DNA from: Glutinoglossum americanum
Taxonomy: Eukaryota; Ascomycota; Geoglossomycetes; Geoglossales; Geoglossaceae
NCBI GenBank assembly: GCA_020080175.1
Contig: JAGHQL010000106.1
Span: 28,395 to 92,394, forward strand
Direction of reading: 5' to 3'
DNA: 64,000 nt
The position numbers were made by a program, and so were the translations under genes. The notes beneath the pieces were generated by a model. The model had not been told where the DNA came from. It searched no databases and saw nothing but the letters and a program-made list of their open reading frames with translations. Positions within the stretch are counted from its first letter, which is position 1, and every line of letters begins with the position of its first letter. Below are positions 44,168 to 56,770 of the stretch, piece by piece.

Positions 44168-46492
44168 ATGAGTCGCAAACCGCAGAAATCTAACATCTCT
44201 ACAGGCAAAAAAGGAGGCGAAGATGAGCGCGAGGACTCTTTGCAGGCGGTTGTACGTTCATCTTTCGACTAGATTGGTGTTAGAAACAAACCGCTGACAA
44301 CGCCCAGATACTTGCCGACTCGTACGAAACAAGATTCAATCCCTTTACTCTCGAACGCCCACGAGTATGTCGTCCGGCCTACGTCAACTACAGAATGGCA
44401 AGAAGCTTACCAGTGTAGTGCTTACTTCCCTTGGCGAATACGCCAATGATCGAATACACCTTTGACTTCCTTGCCAATGCTGGAGTGCGGGACATATTTG
44501 TTTACTGTGGGGCGCATACATCTCTAGTTGTGGAGTATATCCGGTACGGGTGCCCACATATACTAGCTCAATAGTCGTATGGCTAATCGTGATTAGGAAG
44601 TCAAAATGGAGCCTTCCCTCGTCACCATTCAAAAGCTTGGAGATAATCAAGTCTACGTCCCGCTCTGTTGGAGATGCTATGCGAGATCTGGATAGTCGCC
44701 ACCTCATCACAGGAGACTTCGTCGTCGTGAGTGCTGATGTCGTCAGCAATATACCTCTAGAGGGTGCTTTGGCGAAACACCGGGCAAGAAGAGCGGCAGA
44801 CAAGAATGCCATCATGACCATGGTTCTGCGAGAAACGGATTCGGCGCCGCAGAGAAAGCCTCAGAGATCAGCTCCATCTTTTGTGATTGACCCCTTAAAT
44901 GATCGCTGCCTTCAATACCAAGACACTCAACAAGACACAAATCCGATAGATGTCGATCCTGACCTGATGCTGAGTCACGCAGGGGCTGAAATTCGCAATG
45001 ACCTTGTCGATTGTTACATCGACATTTGTACGCCAGATGTCCTGGCCCTGTGGACGGACAGTTTCGACTACGAGTCGCCTAGAAAACATTTCCTGTATGG
45101 CGTTCTCAAAGACTACGAACTCAACGGCAAGACAATCCACACTCACATCGTCGGTGATCACTATGCCGGAAGGGTTCGGAGCTTGCAAGCATACCGTGTA
45201 GTCAACAGAGATATCGTCCAGCGGTGGGCATATCCGCTCTGCCCTGATAGCAATTTGCTTGTTGGACAATCATATCGACACGGGCGCGACAACATATACA
45301 AAGAAGAGAACGTTGTGCTTTCTCGATCCTGTATCATCGGACCCGAGACCGTTATTGGGGATGACACGAGCATCGCCGGCGGTAGCACTATTAGGAATAG
45401 TGTTGTTGGGCGCAGGTGCCAAATCGGAAAGAACGTTTCGATCGACGGGAGTCACATCTGGGATGACACAATTATTGGAGATGGCTCCGAAGTTCGGGGC
45501 GCAATCGTTGCAAGCGGGGTTATTGTCGGACGGAATTGCAACATCAAGCCTGGAGCGTTAGTTTCGTATGGCGTGCGGTTGGCAGAAGAGGTCTCTGTAT
45601 CCGGAAACTCAAGGATCACAAGATCTCAGCGCAAGCATGAAAGCGACGAAGAATCAAAGGCGGTATCGAGTGATGCGGCGATAGTCGGGGAAGGCGGAGA
45701 GGGATATGAATTTAAGGAATCAGATGCAGAAGATGATGACGAACCAAAAACTATTCCGTCGCCAAGCCATCGTGCGTGCATCTACGATGGTGAACCTGAT
45801 GGGTCTAGGAACCTGCTGACGGTGCAACAGTGTACAGTCTTCCAAACTTGGCCCTCTCTTCCTCCTCTGTTTCAACCTTTTCCTCTGATGTGTCATCAGA
45901 GCATATTCATCATTCTAAATCAGGGAGTTTTGCTACAATTGTCTCTAAGGACGGGCAAGACGACGGTGACTTCCACCACGATGCAGCGTCTAGTGTTTTC
46001 GACTCGTTTCAGCGCGGTGATGCCTCTGACGTCGTACAGCTAGAGCTCATGGGCTTGCGCATGAGCAGCAATGCAAACTATCACCAAGTGCGTCGTGCAG
46101 TTGTCGCTGCTTTTATGAAGCGCATCCAGCAGCTTGTTGACACGCAGTCCAAGGGTACGAGCGAGGCCGTTTCGGAGGTATTGAAAAAATATCAAGAGCT
46201 GGTGAAGCGTATGATATTCGACTACGAAAAAGAGGCCAAAGACGATCAGGTCGATCTTCTGCTGTTGGTGCAAAGGGATGCGGTGAACCGGGAAAAGGGC
46301 GGGAGCATACTTTTGTTCACAGCAAAGGAGCTATACGAGCTAGACGTCGTCGAGGAGGAAGGCATTCTACAGTGGTGGGGGGATGAGAGGGCCGGAGAGG
46401 GGGAATTGGAGAGGGTAAAGGGGCAGGTCAGGCAGTTTGTGGAGTGGCTAGAAAACGCAGAAGAAGACGGTGAGAGCGATGAGAGCGAATGA
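44168..46492 (+). CDS. GCD6: Translation initiation factor eIF2B subunit epsilon
   Basis: Five exons (44168-44251, 44308-44364, 44419-44543, 44597-45771, 45831-46492) join to 700 aa. The N-terminal nucleotidyltransferase-like domain has VVILADSYETRFNPFTLERP, LLPLANTPMIEYTFDFLA and VVSADVVSNIPL. Left-handed beta-helix hexapeptide repeats follow (VIGDDTSIAGGSTI, QIGKNVSIDGSHIWDD). The C-terminal W2 domain carries the aromatic/acidic patches around GILQWWGDE and FVEWLENAEEDGE that contact eIF2. The epsilon subunit catalyses GDP-GTP exchange on eIF2, the step blocked when eIF2-alpha is phosphorylated. For the fourth intron I used donor GTGCGT at 45772; GTGAAC at 45790 also keeps phase and would add six residues. 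Confidence 0.93.
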
Positions 46493-49014
46493 GAGGGGTG
46501 AAGCCACTGGCGAACCGCCCGTCTGTGCCCCGACCCGACAAGTCTCAATTATGCATCGTCTCCAGTTGTTGGGAATAGAACTGAGATGCGGTGAAGGGGT
46601 GCGCCCCCCGGCGAAATGATCTCTGGGTTGCATTCAAAAAGGAAGCTTTGCATTGAATTTTTTTTTTTTTTTTTTTCTTTTGTTTTGGGGTCAGCAGGAT
46701 ACCCTCTCCCTCGACTCTGGCATATCCTGCCCTATGGTTTTAGTCGGGGGGAGACACGATAAAAGCAAAAGAAGATCATTTGTTTTTTTTTGTTTTTTTT
46801 TTTTCCCTCATAGATGATGGCCATCCTGTCCCGTCGGCCGACGAAAATGTACGGGATCAGACATCCGATGTCTCTCATACCACGTTTTTTTTCTTTTTTT
46901 CGGCCACGTCCCTAATCTTTCTCGGGCCGCGCCCGTCACCGACACCCCCCCCCCCCTCCTTCCCCTTGGTAGAGAAATCTGGGATGCACGAGCTAGCTCG
47001 GATCGCTTCTCCCCCCCTCCGCCCTCCACTCCCGCCGCTAGTCATGTCGAGCGCAGCATCGCCAACCCTTCGGTTCCTGACTCGAGCAGAAAAAAAAAAA
47101 AGCAAACCCGGAGATTCCTAGTCTGCTGCTTTACGTCTGCTCCCTGCTGGGTTGGACGGGAGGAAAAAAGCCCCATTGGAGTGTGGCAAAAACGCCAAGA
47201 TCGCCAAACTCGATCCCGTGTGATTCTTTGAGTAATCTGAGACGGAAACAGTAATCGAGGGTGAAATATCCTCCTACTACGTAGTCACCGTCACCTCGCC
47301 ACCCTCTCTATTTTTTATTTTTTTTTATTCCCGTTTACATCGCAACACCCCCCCCCGCCTCCTCCTCCCTCCTCCTGTATCGGAATCGCAATCATCTCCG
47401 GCATTTTTCCTCGGCCTCACCTTTCCGTCCTCCGTGCGTGCTGACTGCTGCCTTGTCAGATAGCATGACCGTGGCACGACCCTCCCTTTTTTTTTTCCTT
47501 TTTTTTTTCGTTCTCGGGGGAAGTCCTGAGTCGGCGCGAAAGGGAGGAGGGAAAGAAGGAAAGAAAGTCGAGAAAGTGGAGTATGCATTAGGCCCCGCCG
47601 CCGCGCCGGCGGGCGTGGCCGTCGGCGCGAGGGGATGGTTGGACTGGGTTTTTTGGGTTTTGGGGAACGGTATTTTGTTTTTATTTGTTTATTTTTTTGC
47701 GGGGGACGCAAGGGGTAGCGAAGCATAGAATAAAATAGAAACTCCTTTAATTTTCCTCCCAAGAAAATATCGATAAAATAAAAAAAGGCTTAAAAACCTT
47801 TTTTTTCAATTTTTTTTAAAAAAATACCTTTTCTCCCTACACCTTTTTTTTTTCTTTGAAAAAACTTGAAATTAAAAAAAAAACTAGGAAAGATAACGCG
47901 CGCACACCGGGCCATCTCCACCAAATCAGAAAACGCCAAGATCCCACGTTTCTTTTTCTTTTTCTTTTTTCTTGTTTTATCCTCCTCAGAAAAAACACAG
48001 AGCGCGAGAGAAGAGCGAGAAAGAGGAAGACGGCGATCAACCACACCCCTCCCGCCCGCAAGCCTCTATTTTTTTTTTTCATTTTTCCCTAGATCTCTCT
48101 CTATTTTATTTTATTTTTATTTAAAATTCCCCTCGTATCCGGCATACTCCACGCACCCCTTCATTCTAAAATTCCCGCCCGCCTGTCTCGGGGTTGAGAG
48201 GAAAAAAAGAAAAAGAAAAAGAGATCACCAACGTGCGACCGCGTAGATAATACCGCGTGGTGCAAGGGAAGAACTCCCCTGCTTTATTCGGGGGAAACGA
48301 AACACCGCCAAGCCAAGAATAAAAAAAGAAAGAAATATTAAAGTAGATCGGGGAGCTCTGTGAGGCTCCGCTTCCCCATCCGTCCGATTCTTCATTTCTT
48401 TTTCTTTTTTTTTCTTTCCTTTACGTACTTTGCGCACGGATCCACCATTCGGCTCGAGATACCCCACCGCTCAACGAATTTCGAGGAGCCGCAACGGCAT
48501 TTTCCGTTGCTTTGCACCTCCAATTTTCGAGGAGTCGGGGGTTTGCGAAAAATTTTTCCTTTTCTTCTTCCTTTTTTCCTTCGCTCGACTCTGACAAGGG
48601 GAGAAGAAGGTGGGTGTTTCTCTTCCATCTGCTCGCTTTTCTGCACGGCCCCGCTTGAGCCGGTCCCGTGTATCATGCTTGCTTGCTCAATCTGTTACTC
48701 ACTTATTTCACTTGTTCTCCTTTACTTCACTCGCTCTCACCGGTCATGGATCGGCTGGGCGGGGATATCCTTTAGAGTTCGGCTACGGGTAGTTTATCTG
48801 CCGTTTGGGTTTGAGGTTGGATACTAGCATCAACTAGTATCGCGCTACGCAGCATTCACCTTCTCGTCAACGGTTGTGGATGTAGAGTTTTTTCTACTTT
48901 GTATTCTTTTCCCCCCCGGCAGAAGTAAGCATTTTGGGAGGATGTTGGAGGAGGGGTTTCCCTGCTATCGATCGACGATCGGCTAAGAGAGTTCCCTAAT
49001 CCGGGATCTGATCG
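46493..49014. repeat. 2.5-kb gene-free region full of homopolymer runs
   Basis: Many runs of T or A of 8-22 bases occur (for example 46659-46677, 46791-46804, 47488-47508 and 47809-47824), with C runs at 46947-46958. Open frames across it translate mostly to Lys or Phe runs, which come from the simple repeats. It lies between the 3' ends of GCD6 and the peroxiredoxin gene, which are convergent, so it is not a promoter of either. It could hold a non-coding transcript, but nothing proves that. Confidence 0.6.
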
Positions 49015-50066
49015 TCACCCTAGCACGTTCTTGGCTGCGGAGACTGAACCACAGTTAGCCTCATCGGATCACCACTGCATGCGGTTGCCACATTTTGGGT
49101 GTGTAAAGTCAACTCACCATCCACCCCGGTATTGTCGGGTTCAACGTAAGCCTCCTTCACCTTCCCGTCCTCTACGACCAGAGCGTATCGCTTGCTCCTC
49201 ATGTTGCCGAAAATGGCTGTTCCATCGAATAGGAGATCCATTGCCTGGTTGAATTTGCCTGTGGGGTCGCCAAGAAATCGCATCTAATGCTCTCGCATGA
49301 GTTGGTTAGTGCTTGAGTAGAGTTTGCTTACGGCCGTAGGATGGCCCAAGTGATTGGAGGGTTGTGGGAAAGCGAAAAAAAAAAGAAAATGATAAAACAT
49401 ACGCCGCTTGTGCCAGTAGGGTTAAGCGAAAGACCCCATGCTTTGGTCCTACATATGTGACCCAATCAGTACGCCGTATGCAGTTCGAAGGGTGGGAATC
49501 CTACACGAATGGATCGTTGACCGAGACGACAAAGACATCGCCCGCTGACTTGATGTCCTTGTGGTCGATGTAACCAGGCACGTGCGAATTAGAGCAAGCA
49601 GGGCCTAACAGAAACAAGAAGAAAAGCTTTGGTCAGTTCCGAGTAGCGATATAGTTTTGAGGCTGATCTTTCCGCCGTATTTCCAGAAAGTGGAAGCAGG
49701 CATGATTAGACGGGAAAGACGCCTCCAGAGATATTAAGGCTGAAAGCCCTAAAATGGCATATTGACCGGCTCTTGGCAAGATTCAAAGATGTGTGACAGT
49801 TCCACTGCTTTGTATTGGTAAGGAGGTCGAATTAACTCACTGAATGCGGCGGGAACCCCTATGATGAGCGCTCTCTTGCCTTTGGTTTCTTTTGCTAGAT
49901 TGACCTTGTTTCCTGGCGAGCCCTCGACGAGCACGTCGGTGTCAGGAATGAGATCCCCAGCTCGGACAGATACCGGGACTGTTGAATGGAAAAAGGACCG
50001 TTGAATAAGCCCGGCTCGATTGGCGACCGAACTCAGCGTGCGGATGGCGAATATTGAGTTCGACAT
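49015..50066 (-). CDS. PRX5-type peroxiredoxin, probably mitochondrial and single-cysteine
   Basis: Five exons (50066-49841, 49604-49505, 49448-49403, 49283-49118, 49043-49015) join to 188 aa. The first 30 residues (MSNSIFAIRTLSSVANRA onward) look like a mitochondrial presequence. The redoxin fold has the peroxidatic Cys in PACSNSHVPGYI, VFVVSVNDPFV, IRFLGDPTG-like MRFLGDPTG and EPDNTGVDVSAAKNVLG at the end. This is the only cysteine in the whole product, so there is no resolving Cys and the enzyme should need glutathione or another thiol. It reduces H2O2 and alkyl hydroperoxides. Intron 1 is unusually long for this window (236 nt). Confidence 0.9.
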
Positions 50067-51987
50067 GACTTCCCTTGGCAGAAGAGTGCGAATTGGTGAT
50101 TGCTTGATCTATGCGCTGACTGCTGGCGCTGCACGGCTTTGATTGCGTTTCAACGCTGGAACGCTGGACGGATGTGGGGGCTGTGGCTGGCGTAGCAGAT
50201 TGTCCAGTGACCGGTGTGGCCAGGCTAATTGGTTGATGGGGCGGCAGAGGCGGCACGGTTCAGCACGGTTCTCGCGTCGAGTATCTCTCTGTCTATCGTC
50301 CACTAATCCTGTCTTGAATGGTGACACTGCGGCAAAGTTGGACGATTGGACGATTCAGCAAATGATGGCTCATCCTAATGCGGATGCGGCGACCTGCTTC
50401 TACCGAGAAAAAGCAAAACACCAGAGACTCGCACCTTGACTACGGAGGTTACCGACCAGGCAATATCCCTCCCTGATATGCTGGTAATGTCACGAAAAGG
50501 TGCATTTCAAACACTGCGTACATGCTCGTTTTACGCAAGAAAGGATCAAGGCGGATCAGAGCGGTTGAACTGGTGGCCTGACATTTTCCTTGGTTGCCTG
50601 AACACTATCCCTAATTTGAATCCTACAAACTTTTTACATGAGATCACCACATCTAGGAATTCCCTAAACGAATCATCTCCGCGGTCCAGTGAGTTGGCAC
50701 GGACCCGGCCGTAGCAGGTTGGGACGGGGTCGGCTTGTGTGGTGCAACGTCAAGGAAGAGAGCATCCCCAAGGAGAAATCGTGGGGCGACAAACTGACAG
50801 TCGATATGACAAGGTGCATGGTACTCTACATGTAGTCCGATTCCGCGACACAACTCGCGCTTCATCATTATCATGAGTACCCAGAGCGGGCAAGACGATG
50901 GGCTTGGATGAGCGGGAGGCGAAAAAAAAAAGATCGGATGATGCTCTCTTTGGGCGCACTGTGTGCACTAAGTTCCCAACAAACTCTGAGGACTCGTGGC
51001 TCAAGGGGACAGTAGCAGGATGCGGCAGCCACCCCGGATTCATAGAGGGAAAAGGGCTTTCGCTTACCTTGCCTGCCGTAGCAGGAATCTCCGATACTGC
51101 GCTGCATCCACCCTCCCACCCCATCTCCCCCCATCTCCCACGAGTAAGGTACAATTGATACCTGGTGTACGCCAATGCATGGGAATATTCCAAATCCATC
51201 CCTTCAAGATCGAACGGGGCAGTCCGATGTCCCGGATAGGTCACGGACGAGTGGGTGGAGGGCGTCGATGCAGATGCAGGTCGAGTGAATGTGAACAGGG
51301 AGCCATGCGAAGCAGGGTGTTCAGGCAGGGTGGTCGGGCTCAACCATCGGTGGTGCTGTCCTTCGAAATTTTTACCGCGTGGTGCTCCCCTGTCGACTGC
51401 CAGCCGCATCCCAGTCCGTTCTCTTGACTCTGTTTAGCAAAGCCCGCCGACTACTCGACTCAAGTGAGACAATGAACTTTTTTGACTTTCGCTTGAGTGC
51501 AAGCCGCAATCGCCACCTTAGCAGCGTTCGGGTCTCCTACTTAAAGCACGCTCCATGCATTTTCGGCCTTGCGACGGTCCAGACCCGCCGCCGAATCATT
51601 CCATCATCGACTCGTGTTTTCATCCACCATGAACCGTCTAGAGCCGTACTACTAGTTGTCCTCGAATTTTTACACAGGCTGCTTTCTTCAATTCTTTTGT
51701 CGTTCGCTGCAATTTTCATTCGATCGCTATTGTCTGATCAGCGAGGTTGTCAATCTCCCGCCCGATCTGGAATTCCCCACTCTGTGGCAAAGGGTGCTTC
51801 ACAAAGACCCCGCCGCGTTCAAGACAAGGGAACTTTTTGGGACTTTGCCGTAATTGACTCGAAACCCGCGCTATTGTTGATCGCTCTGCCCGCCCGCCCA
51901 CCTGCCCGACCGTCTCTCCAATTTTTAAGCTTGAAGCCGACTATCGCGTGTTCCGCCCAGCGTTGAGCCCTGTGATATTCCTCGACG
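50067..51987. other. Divergent intergenic region, promoters of peroxiredoxin and SKN7
   Basis: The peroxiredoxin gene and SKN7 diverge from this 1.9-kb segment. A 219-codon minus-strand frame (50750-51409) has no recognisable domain and is probably chance. SKN7 controls oxidative-stress genes in yeasts, so regulation of its neighbour is possible but only an inference. Confidence 0.4.
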
Positions 51988-54177
51988 ATGGACGGAGGCG
52001 GCGCGTCAGTCGCCAACAGCTCTAGCGACTTTGTGAGTACCTGTGCCTTGCTCGTTACCGTACCTTTGGGGGGTTGTCGTTTCGATTGCTGACTTGAGAA
52101 TCTAGGTCCGGAAGCTATACAAGTGGGTTCAATTCAGATCTGCGAAGGATCATCCCTCTGTTCGCGCGGCTGTGAGCTGACTTGATACTACTCAGGATGC
52201 TGGAAGATCCAGCGTACGAGCAAATTGTCCGATGGGGTGATAATGGGGATAGCTTCGTGGTACTAGAAGTATGTCTATCGAATGCGCGCAACTCCACACC
52301 TTTGCGTAATTCCCCGTGCCAGCATGTCTGATTGGGCTCCACAGAACGAAAAATTCACAAAAGCTATCCTCCCAAAGCATTTTAAACATAGCAATTTTGC
52401 GAGCTTCGTTCGGCAACTGAACAAATATGACTTTCATAAAGTGAGGCAAAACAATGAAGAGAATGGGCAATCACCGTATGGTCCTGGGGTGAGTTTTGCC
52501 ACTCTCTATAGTATGGATCACCATCAAGAGGGCTCAATTGCTGACCGTCACAGGCGTGGGAATTTAAGCACCCTGAATTTCAAATAAACAACAAGGACTC
52601 GCTCGACAATATACGACGCAAGGCTCCGGCATCTCGGAAGCCTCCTCCAGTTAGCGAGGAGGCTATACAGATACAGCAAATGGATCTAGTTAATGTCCAA
52701 TTGAACGCGACTCAACAGCAGCTGCAGGTGTTGCAAGATCGGTACAATGATCTCAGCAGCCACAACTCGGCAATGCTGCAGGAGTTGATAAGCGTGCATA
52801 AGAGACTCTTGAACCACGAATCCGTGATGCACCAGGTGATGGCCTTTCTGAGCAGCGTCGACACTCAAATCAGGGACCAAAGACGCCACAGCAGGGTCAA
52901 CGGTACCCATATTTTTGATCAGAGTCACAGCCACGATGCGTCCGCAGCGGGTATGTCGCCGCAGAATTTCTCGCCTTCAGACGATCGACAGGCCTCGCCA
53001 TTACAGCACGCTCAAAAACTCTTGGAGGATTCTTTTACGGCAGAAGAGCACCTCGAGCAGATCAACGAACTCTACCGCCAGATGAACGGTGCAGTTTCCA
53101 GCCCTCCTTCCGAACAGGGTGGGCGAAGTGGAGTGGTGCCCATGTCACAGGCGGTTCAGCCTAGGTCTACTACCGCTACCAATTCAACAATATACCCGAG
53201 GATGAATGGAGAGTACCAGGAGAGCGTTTACCCCGCCGGACACACCAATGGCATCGATCCTACTACATATGCAGAGCAGTATCCCAGTATACCTTTCCCA
53301 ATACCCACCACCGGAGACCTAGAAACCGCGGACTCTCGGAGACAGTATCCCACCGAAGGGAGAAAGAAAAGCGTGGCAGTTGACCCGGGCTGGGTTCGCG
53401 CACCGCAAATCCTCCTCGTTGAAGACGATCCAACTTGCCGGCGGATCGGTGGGAAATTCTTGTACTCGTTCAAGTGTGCAATAGACACCGCTGTTAGTGA
53501 CGTATTTTTTTTTGGGGGGCTCTAATGAGTCGTGCTGATCTGTCCTGCGTTAGTTTGATGGCCTAGAGGCTGTCGACAAGATAAACGGCGGGTCCAAGTA
53601 TGATTTGATCCTTATGGATATCATCATGCCGAACCTTGACGGAGTGTCTGCTTGCCGTACGATTCGAAACTACGATTCGACCCCTATCATCGCTATGACC
53701 AGCAATATCCGGAATGACGACATAAACATGTATTTCCACAACGGTATGTTCATGGTTGAATTACCGACCCCCGAACGGGATATGTGGAACCCATGCTGAC
53801 TTTGGTGCCAAGGGATGAATGACGTCCTCCCAAAACCCTTCACCAAAGAAGGGCTGTTGAATCTGCTCGAGAAGCACCTAGGTCATCTCAAGGAGCAGAA
53901 AACAGCTACTCAAACCAAGTCTCCTGCCGGTAGTTGGCATTCGCCTAACCAACTTGCCGGGGTGTCACCTCCAGGGGCACCTCTCGCCGATGAATCATAT
54001 GTCAACACCATGCGTGGACACCCCCCACATACCATCGATGGGTACCCGCATCGGAGAACAGCGTCGGAGATGTCGGGTGCCGACGAGACTGTGAGCGAAA
54101 CCAGCAAGCGACAGCGCGTATATGCACAGCCTTACGGGAACGCGGTCGTCGGCCCCATGCGAGTACCTGCTGGTTAA
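51988..54177 (+). CDS. SKN7: SKN7/Prr1 response-regulator transcription factor
   Basis: Seven exons (51988-52032, 52106-52122, 52196-52268, 52345-52488, 52554-53492, 53554-53743, 53813-54177) join to 590 aa; exon 2 is 17 nt. An HSF-type DNA-binding domain spans about residues 14-110 ([39 protein letters not shown]). A coiled coil follows (about 125-200). The receiver domain begins at [15 protein letters not shown], with the phospho-acceptor Asp in [14 protein letters not shown] (about residue 428), the conserved Thr in IIAMTSNI and Lys in [11 protein letters not shown]7 takes phosphate from the Sln1/Ypd1 relay and also responds to oxidative stress independently of it. The C-terminal 110 residues are polar and disordered. 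Confidence 0.94.
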
Positions 54178-54820
54178 TGACTTATCGCTACTCTGTTCAT
54201 CTTTCGGTTATTACTTTTCCTCGCTGATTCATGGACGGGACGCGGGGCGCATGGATGCTGGGCTGAAGTGTGCCTCTAGGCCCCCCAGCATGGACGGTAT
54301 ACCCCATTAAGTTCTGTTTTTCGGGTTCTACATCACTTCTCCTGCTGGAGGGGTTTATTACTGCGAACATTTGCCTCTATACTCTGGGTTAATGATTAAT
54401 GGATCACGGCTGCATGGGAAATTGGCCAGGGCAGCATTCTTTTGGGAGGGTTTACTTGATATGTATGTACCTAGCGGGCGAAAAAGAGACGGGCATTTCG
54501 GAGGGTCAATTCTACTTCCATCTTTCCCTTTTTTTTTTCCTTAAAAGGGACGAGTGGGGGATCTATATATATTTGTGTTGTATGGTTCAATTGGCTATGC
54601 CTTTGGTAAGGGTGAGGTATGTTATTCTGAACCGGCTTATAAGTAGCCAAGAAAAAGAAAGAAAATAGCTTGGCAATCGAACACTTAAACGCGACTTCGC
54701 GTCAAAAACGCGTCGCCCTCAAATCTCGCTGACTAGCATCGTAGATGCAAAAGCGAAACCGACGACTCTTTATATTCCCAGTTGCCCAACGAAGCAAATA
54801 AACCTATTCAATAGAGAGAA
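54178..54820. other. Intergenic region, no gene seen
   Basis: This is the SKN7 3' flank and PRI1 promoter. An ACGCG-containing segment (about 54689-54713, with AACGCG twice) lies 110-130 bp before the PRI1 start. In yeasts this core is the MBF site of S-phase genes; the role here is an inference. Confidence 0.45.
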
Positions 54821-55007
54821 ATGCCGCACCCTGTCTCGCCAGAAGTTTCAACGCCCGAGCAAGAAGACGGCGGGCTTCCGGATGCGAGTGAAAATGAGGA
54901 GGGTCAACAGGGCGACGAAGTGGCCTCCGCGGGAGAGGATCAGATGGATATAGAAAGCCCCCCGATGCCCGTCGTCGTGAAGGAGGAAGTACGTTTAGAT
55001 GACATGT

Positions 55008-55038
<31 letters not shown>

Positions 55039-56685
55039 TGAATATGGAGAATTTCCAGAGTCTAGCGTTCCCGAAATAAAACCTGAAGGGGCCCAAGATG
55101 CGCCGATGTATGCCTGAATATGATACTCTTGCTCTAGAAGGCCAAGTGAGCTGATTTATTGTGTAGAGTTACGGCGCCGTCAGCGAGATACTCGGACCCG
55201 GAGATCATGTACGCCTTCTACCAGCGACTGTTTCCTTTTCGTTACCTCTTTCAATGGTTGAATCATTCGCCGTCCCCGACGAATGACTTTGGACATCGCG
55301 AGTTTGCGTTTACGCTGCAAAATGATGCGTACCTCCGCTACCAGGCTTTCCCAACCGCAGACCTGTGGGTCCCACGTCCCTGAAGACCACCCCTTCAGTT
55401 CAATTACGCTAATGGGGAAATGTGTGTATATCCAGTCTTCGCAAGGAGATCCTCCGATTAAACCCCTCCCGTTTTGAGATTGGTCCCGTCTACAATACCA
55501 ACCCCCGTGACCGCAAGACTCTTCGTAAAGCAAGCCACTTCCGGCCGGTGGCCAAAGAACTGGTCTTCGATATCGATCTTACGGACTACGACGAGATCCG
55601 AACGTGCTGCGACAAAGCCAACATCTGTCGTAAATGCTGGACTTTCGTGACCATGGCCATTAAGGTCGTCGATGCCGCCCTGAGGGACGACTTTGGATTT
55701 CAGCATATACTCTGGGTGTATTCGGGGAGGAGAGGTGCGCACGCGTGGGTCTGTGACAAGAGGGCGAGAGAGATGGATGACCCGAAGAGAAAGGCCATCG
55801 CGGGGTACCTGGAAGTGGTGAAAGGAGGAGCGCAGAGCGGGAAGAAGGTCAACGTCAAGAGACCCCTGCACCCACATCTCAGGTGAGTGGCACACCGCCC
55901 GATCCACAATCCCACTAAAGTGCCAGAGTAAAACAGTAAGAGGTAAGATTTACTGACATCCAACTGCGCACGACAGCCGCAGTCTCGACATCCTCAAAGA
56001 CCACTTTCAGTCCGACATACTAGAAGTCCAAGATCCGTGGCGGGATCCCACTCGGTCCGATAGGCTCCTCCACCTCCTCCCGGACAGGGCGCTCAACGAC
56101 TCCTTACGCAAGAAATGGGACTCGTCGCCCCTGCGTCCCAGCACCAGCAAATGGGCCGACATCGACGCCCTCGCCAAGGCGGGCGCCAGCCGTTCCCTGG
56201 ACGCCAAAGCTCTGCTCGAGGCGAAGCAGGACGTTGTGCTCGAATACACGTACCCGCGGCTGGACGTGGAGGTCAGCAAGAAGCTAATCCATCTGCTCAA
56301 GAGCCCCTTCGTCGTGCACCCGGGCACGGGCCGAGTGTGCGTGCCAATCGACCCGCGGCGGCTGGAGGAATTTGATCCGCTGAGCGTGCCGACCGTGACG
56401 GAGTTGCTGGGGGAGATTGACCAGTGGGGTGCTGTGGGGACGAACGGGGAGGTGGCCGCTGGCGATGCCGGTGGTGGTGGGGAGGAGAGCAAGGCGGGAG
56501 TCGCGAGGAGGGTGCAGGATTACGAGAAGACGAGGCTGAAGCCGTTTGTGGATTATTTCAAGGGGTTCGTGGTGGGGTTGATGAGGGACGAGAAGGGGGG
56601 GGTGGGGGTGGACGGACGGAAGATAAAGAGGGAGAAGACAGAGGAGGAGGAGGATAATGGCGGGGAGGACAGGATGGAGTTTTGA
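54821..56685 (+). CDS. PRI1: DNA primase small (catalytic) subunit
   Basis: Four exons (54821-55107, 55167-55364, 55436-55882, 55977-56685) join to 546 aa. An acidic N-terminal extension of about 95 residues includes a long Asp run encoded by GAC repeats. The primase core follows: EIMYAFYQRLFPFRYLFQWL, NPSRFEIGPVYNTNPRDRK, the catalytic Asp pair in LVFDIDLTDYDE, the zinc-binding CCDKANICRKCW, and WVYSGRRGAHAWVCD. PRI1 synthesises the RNA primers for polymerase alpha on both strands at the fork. The C-terminus ends in an acidic, Lys-rich tail. The usual first region of about 20 residues is preceded here by an unusually long acidic arm. Confidence 0.93.
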
Positions 56686-56770
56686 GGTGTTTTAGGGGGG
56701 GGGATATATATATATAATTTTTTTCTAAACATTCCAACGGGGCGTTTTTTCTTTGTTTTTTGGGAGATTT

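Noticed and set aside
47325-48827. Several open frames of 80-155 codons on both strands
   Set aside because: They translate homopolymer runs into Lys or Phe strings and overlap each other.
50750-51409. 219-codon minus-strand open frame
   Set aside because: Ser/Pro/His-rich translation without a domain, in the shared promoter region of the peroxiredoxin gene and SKN7; other frames are open there too.
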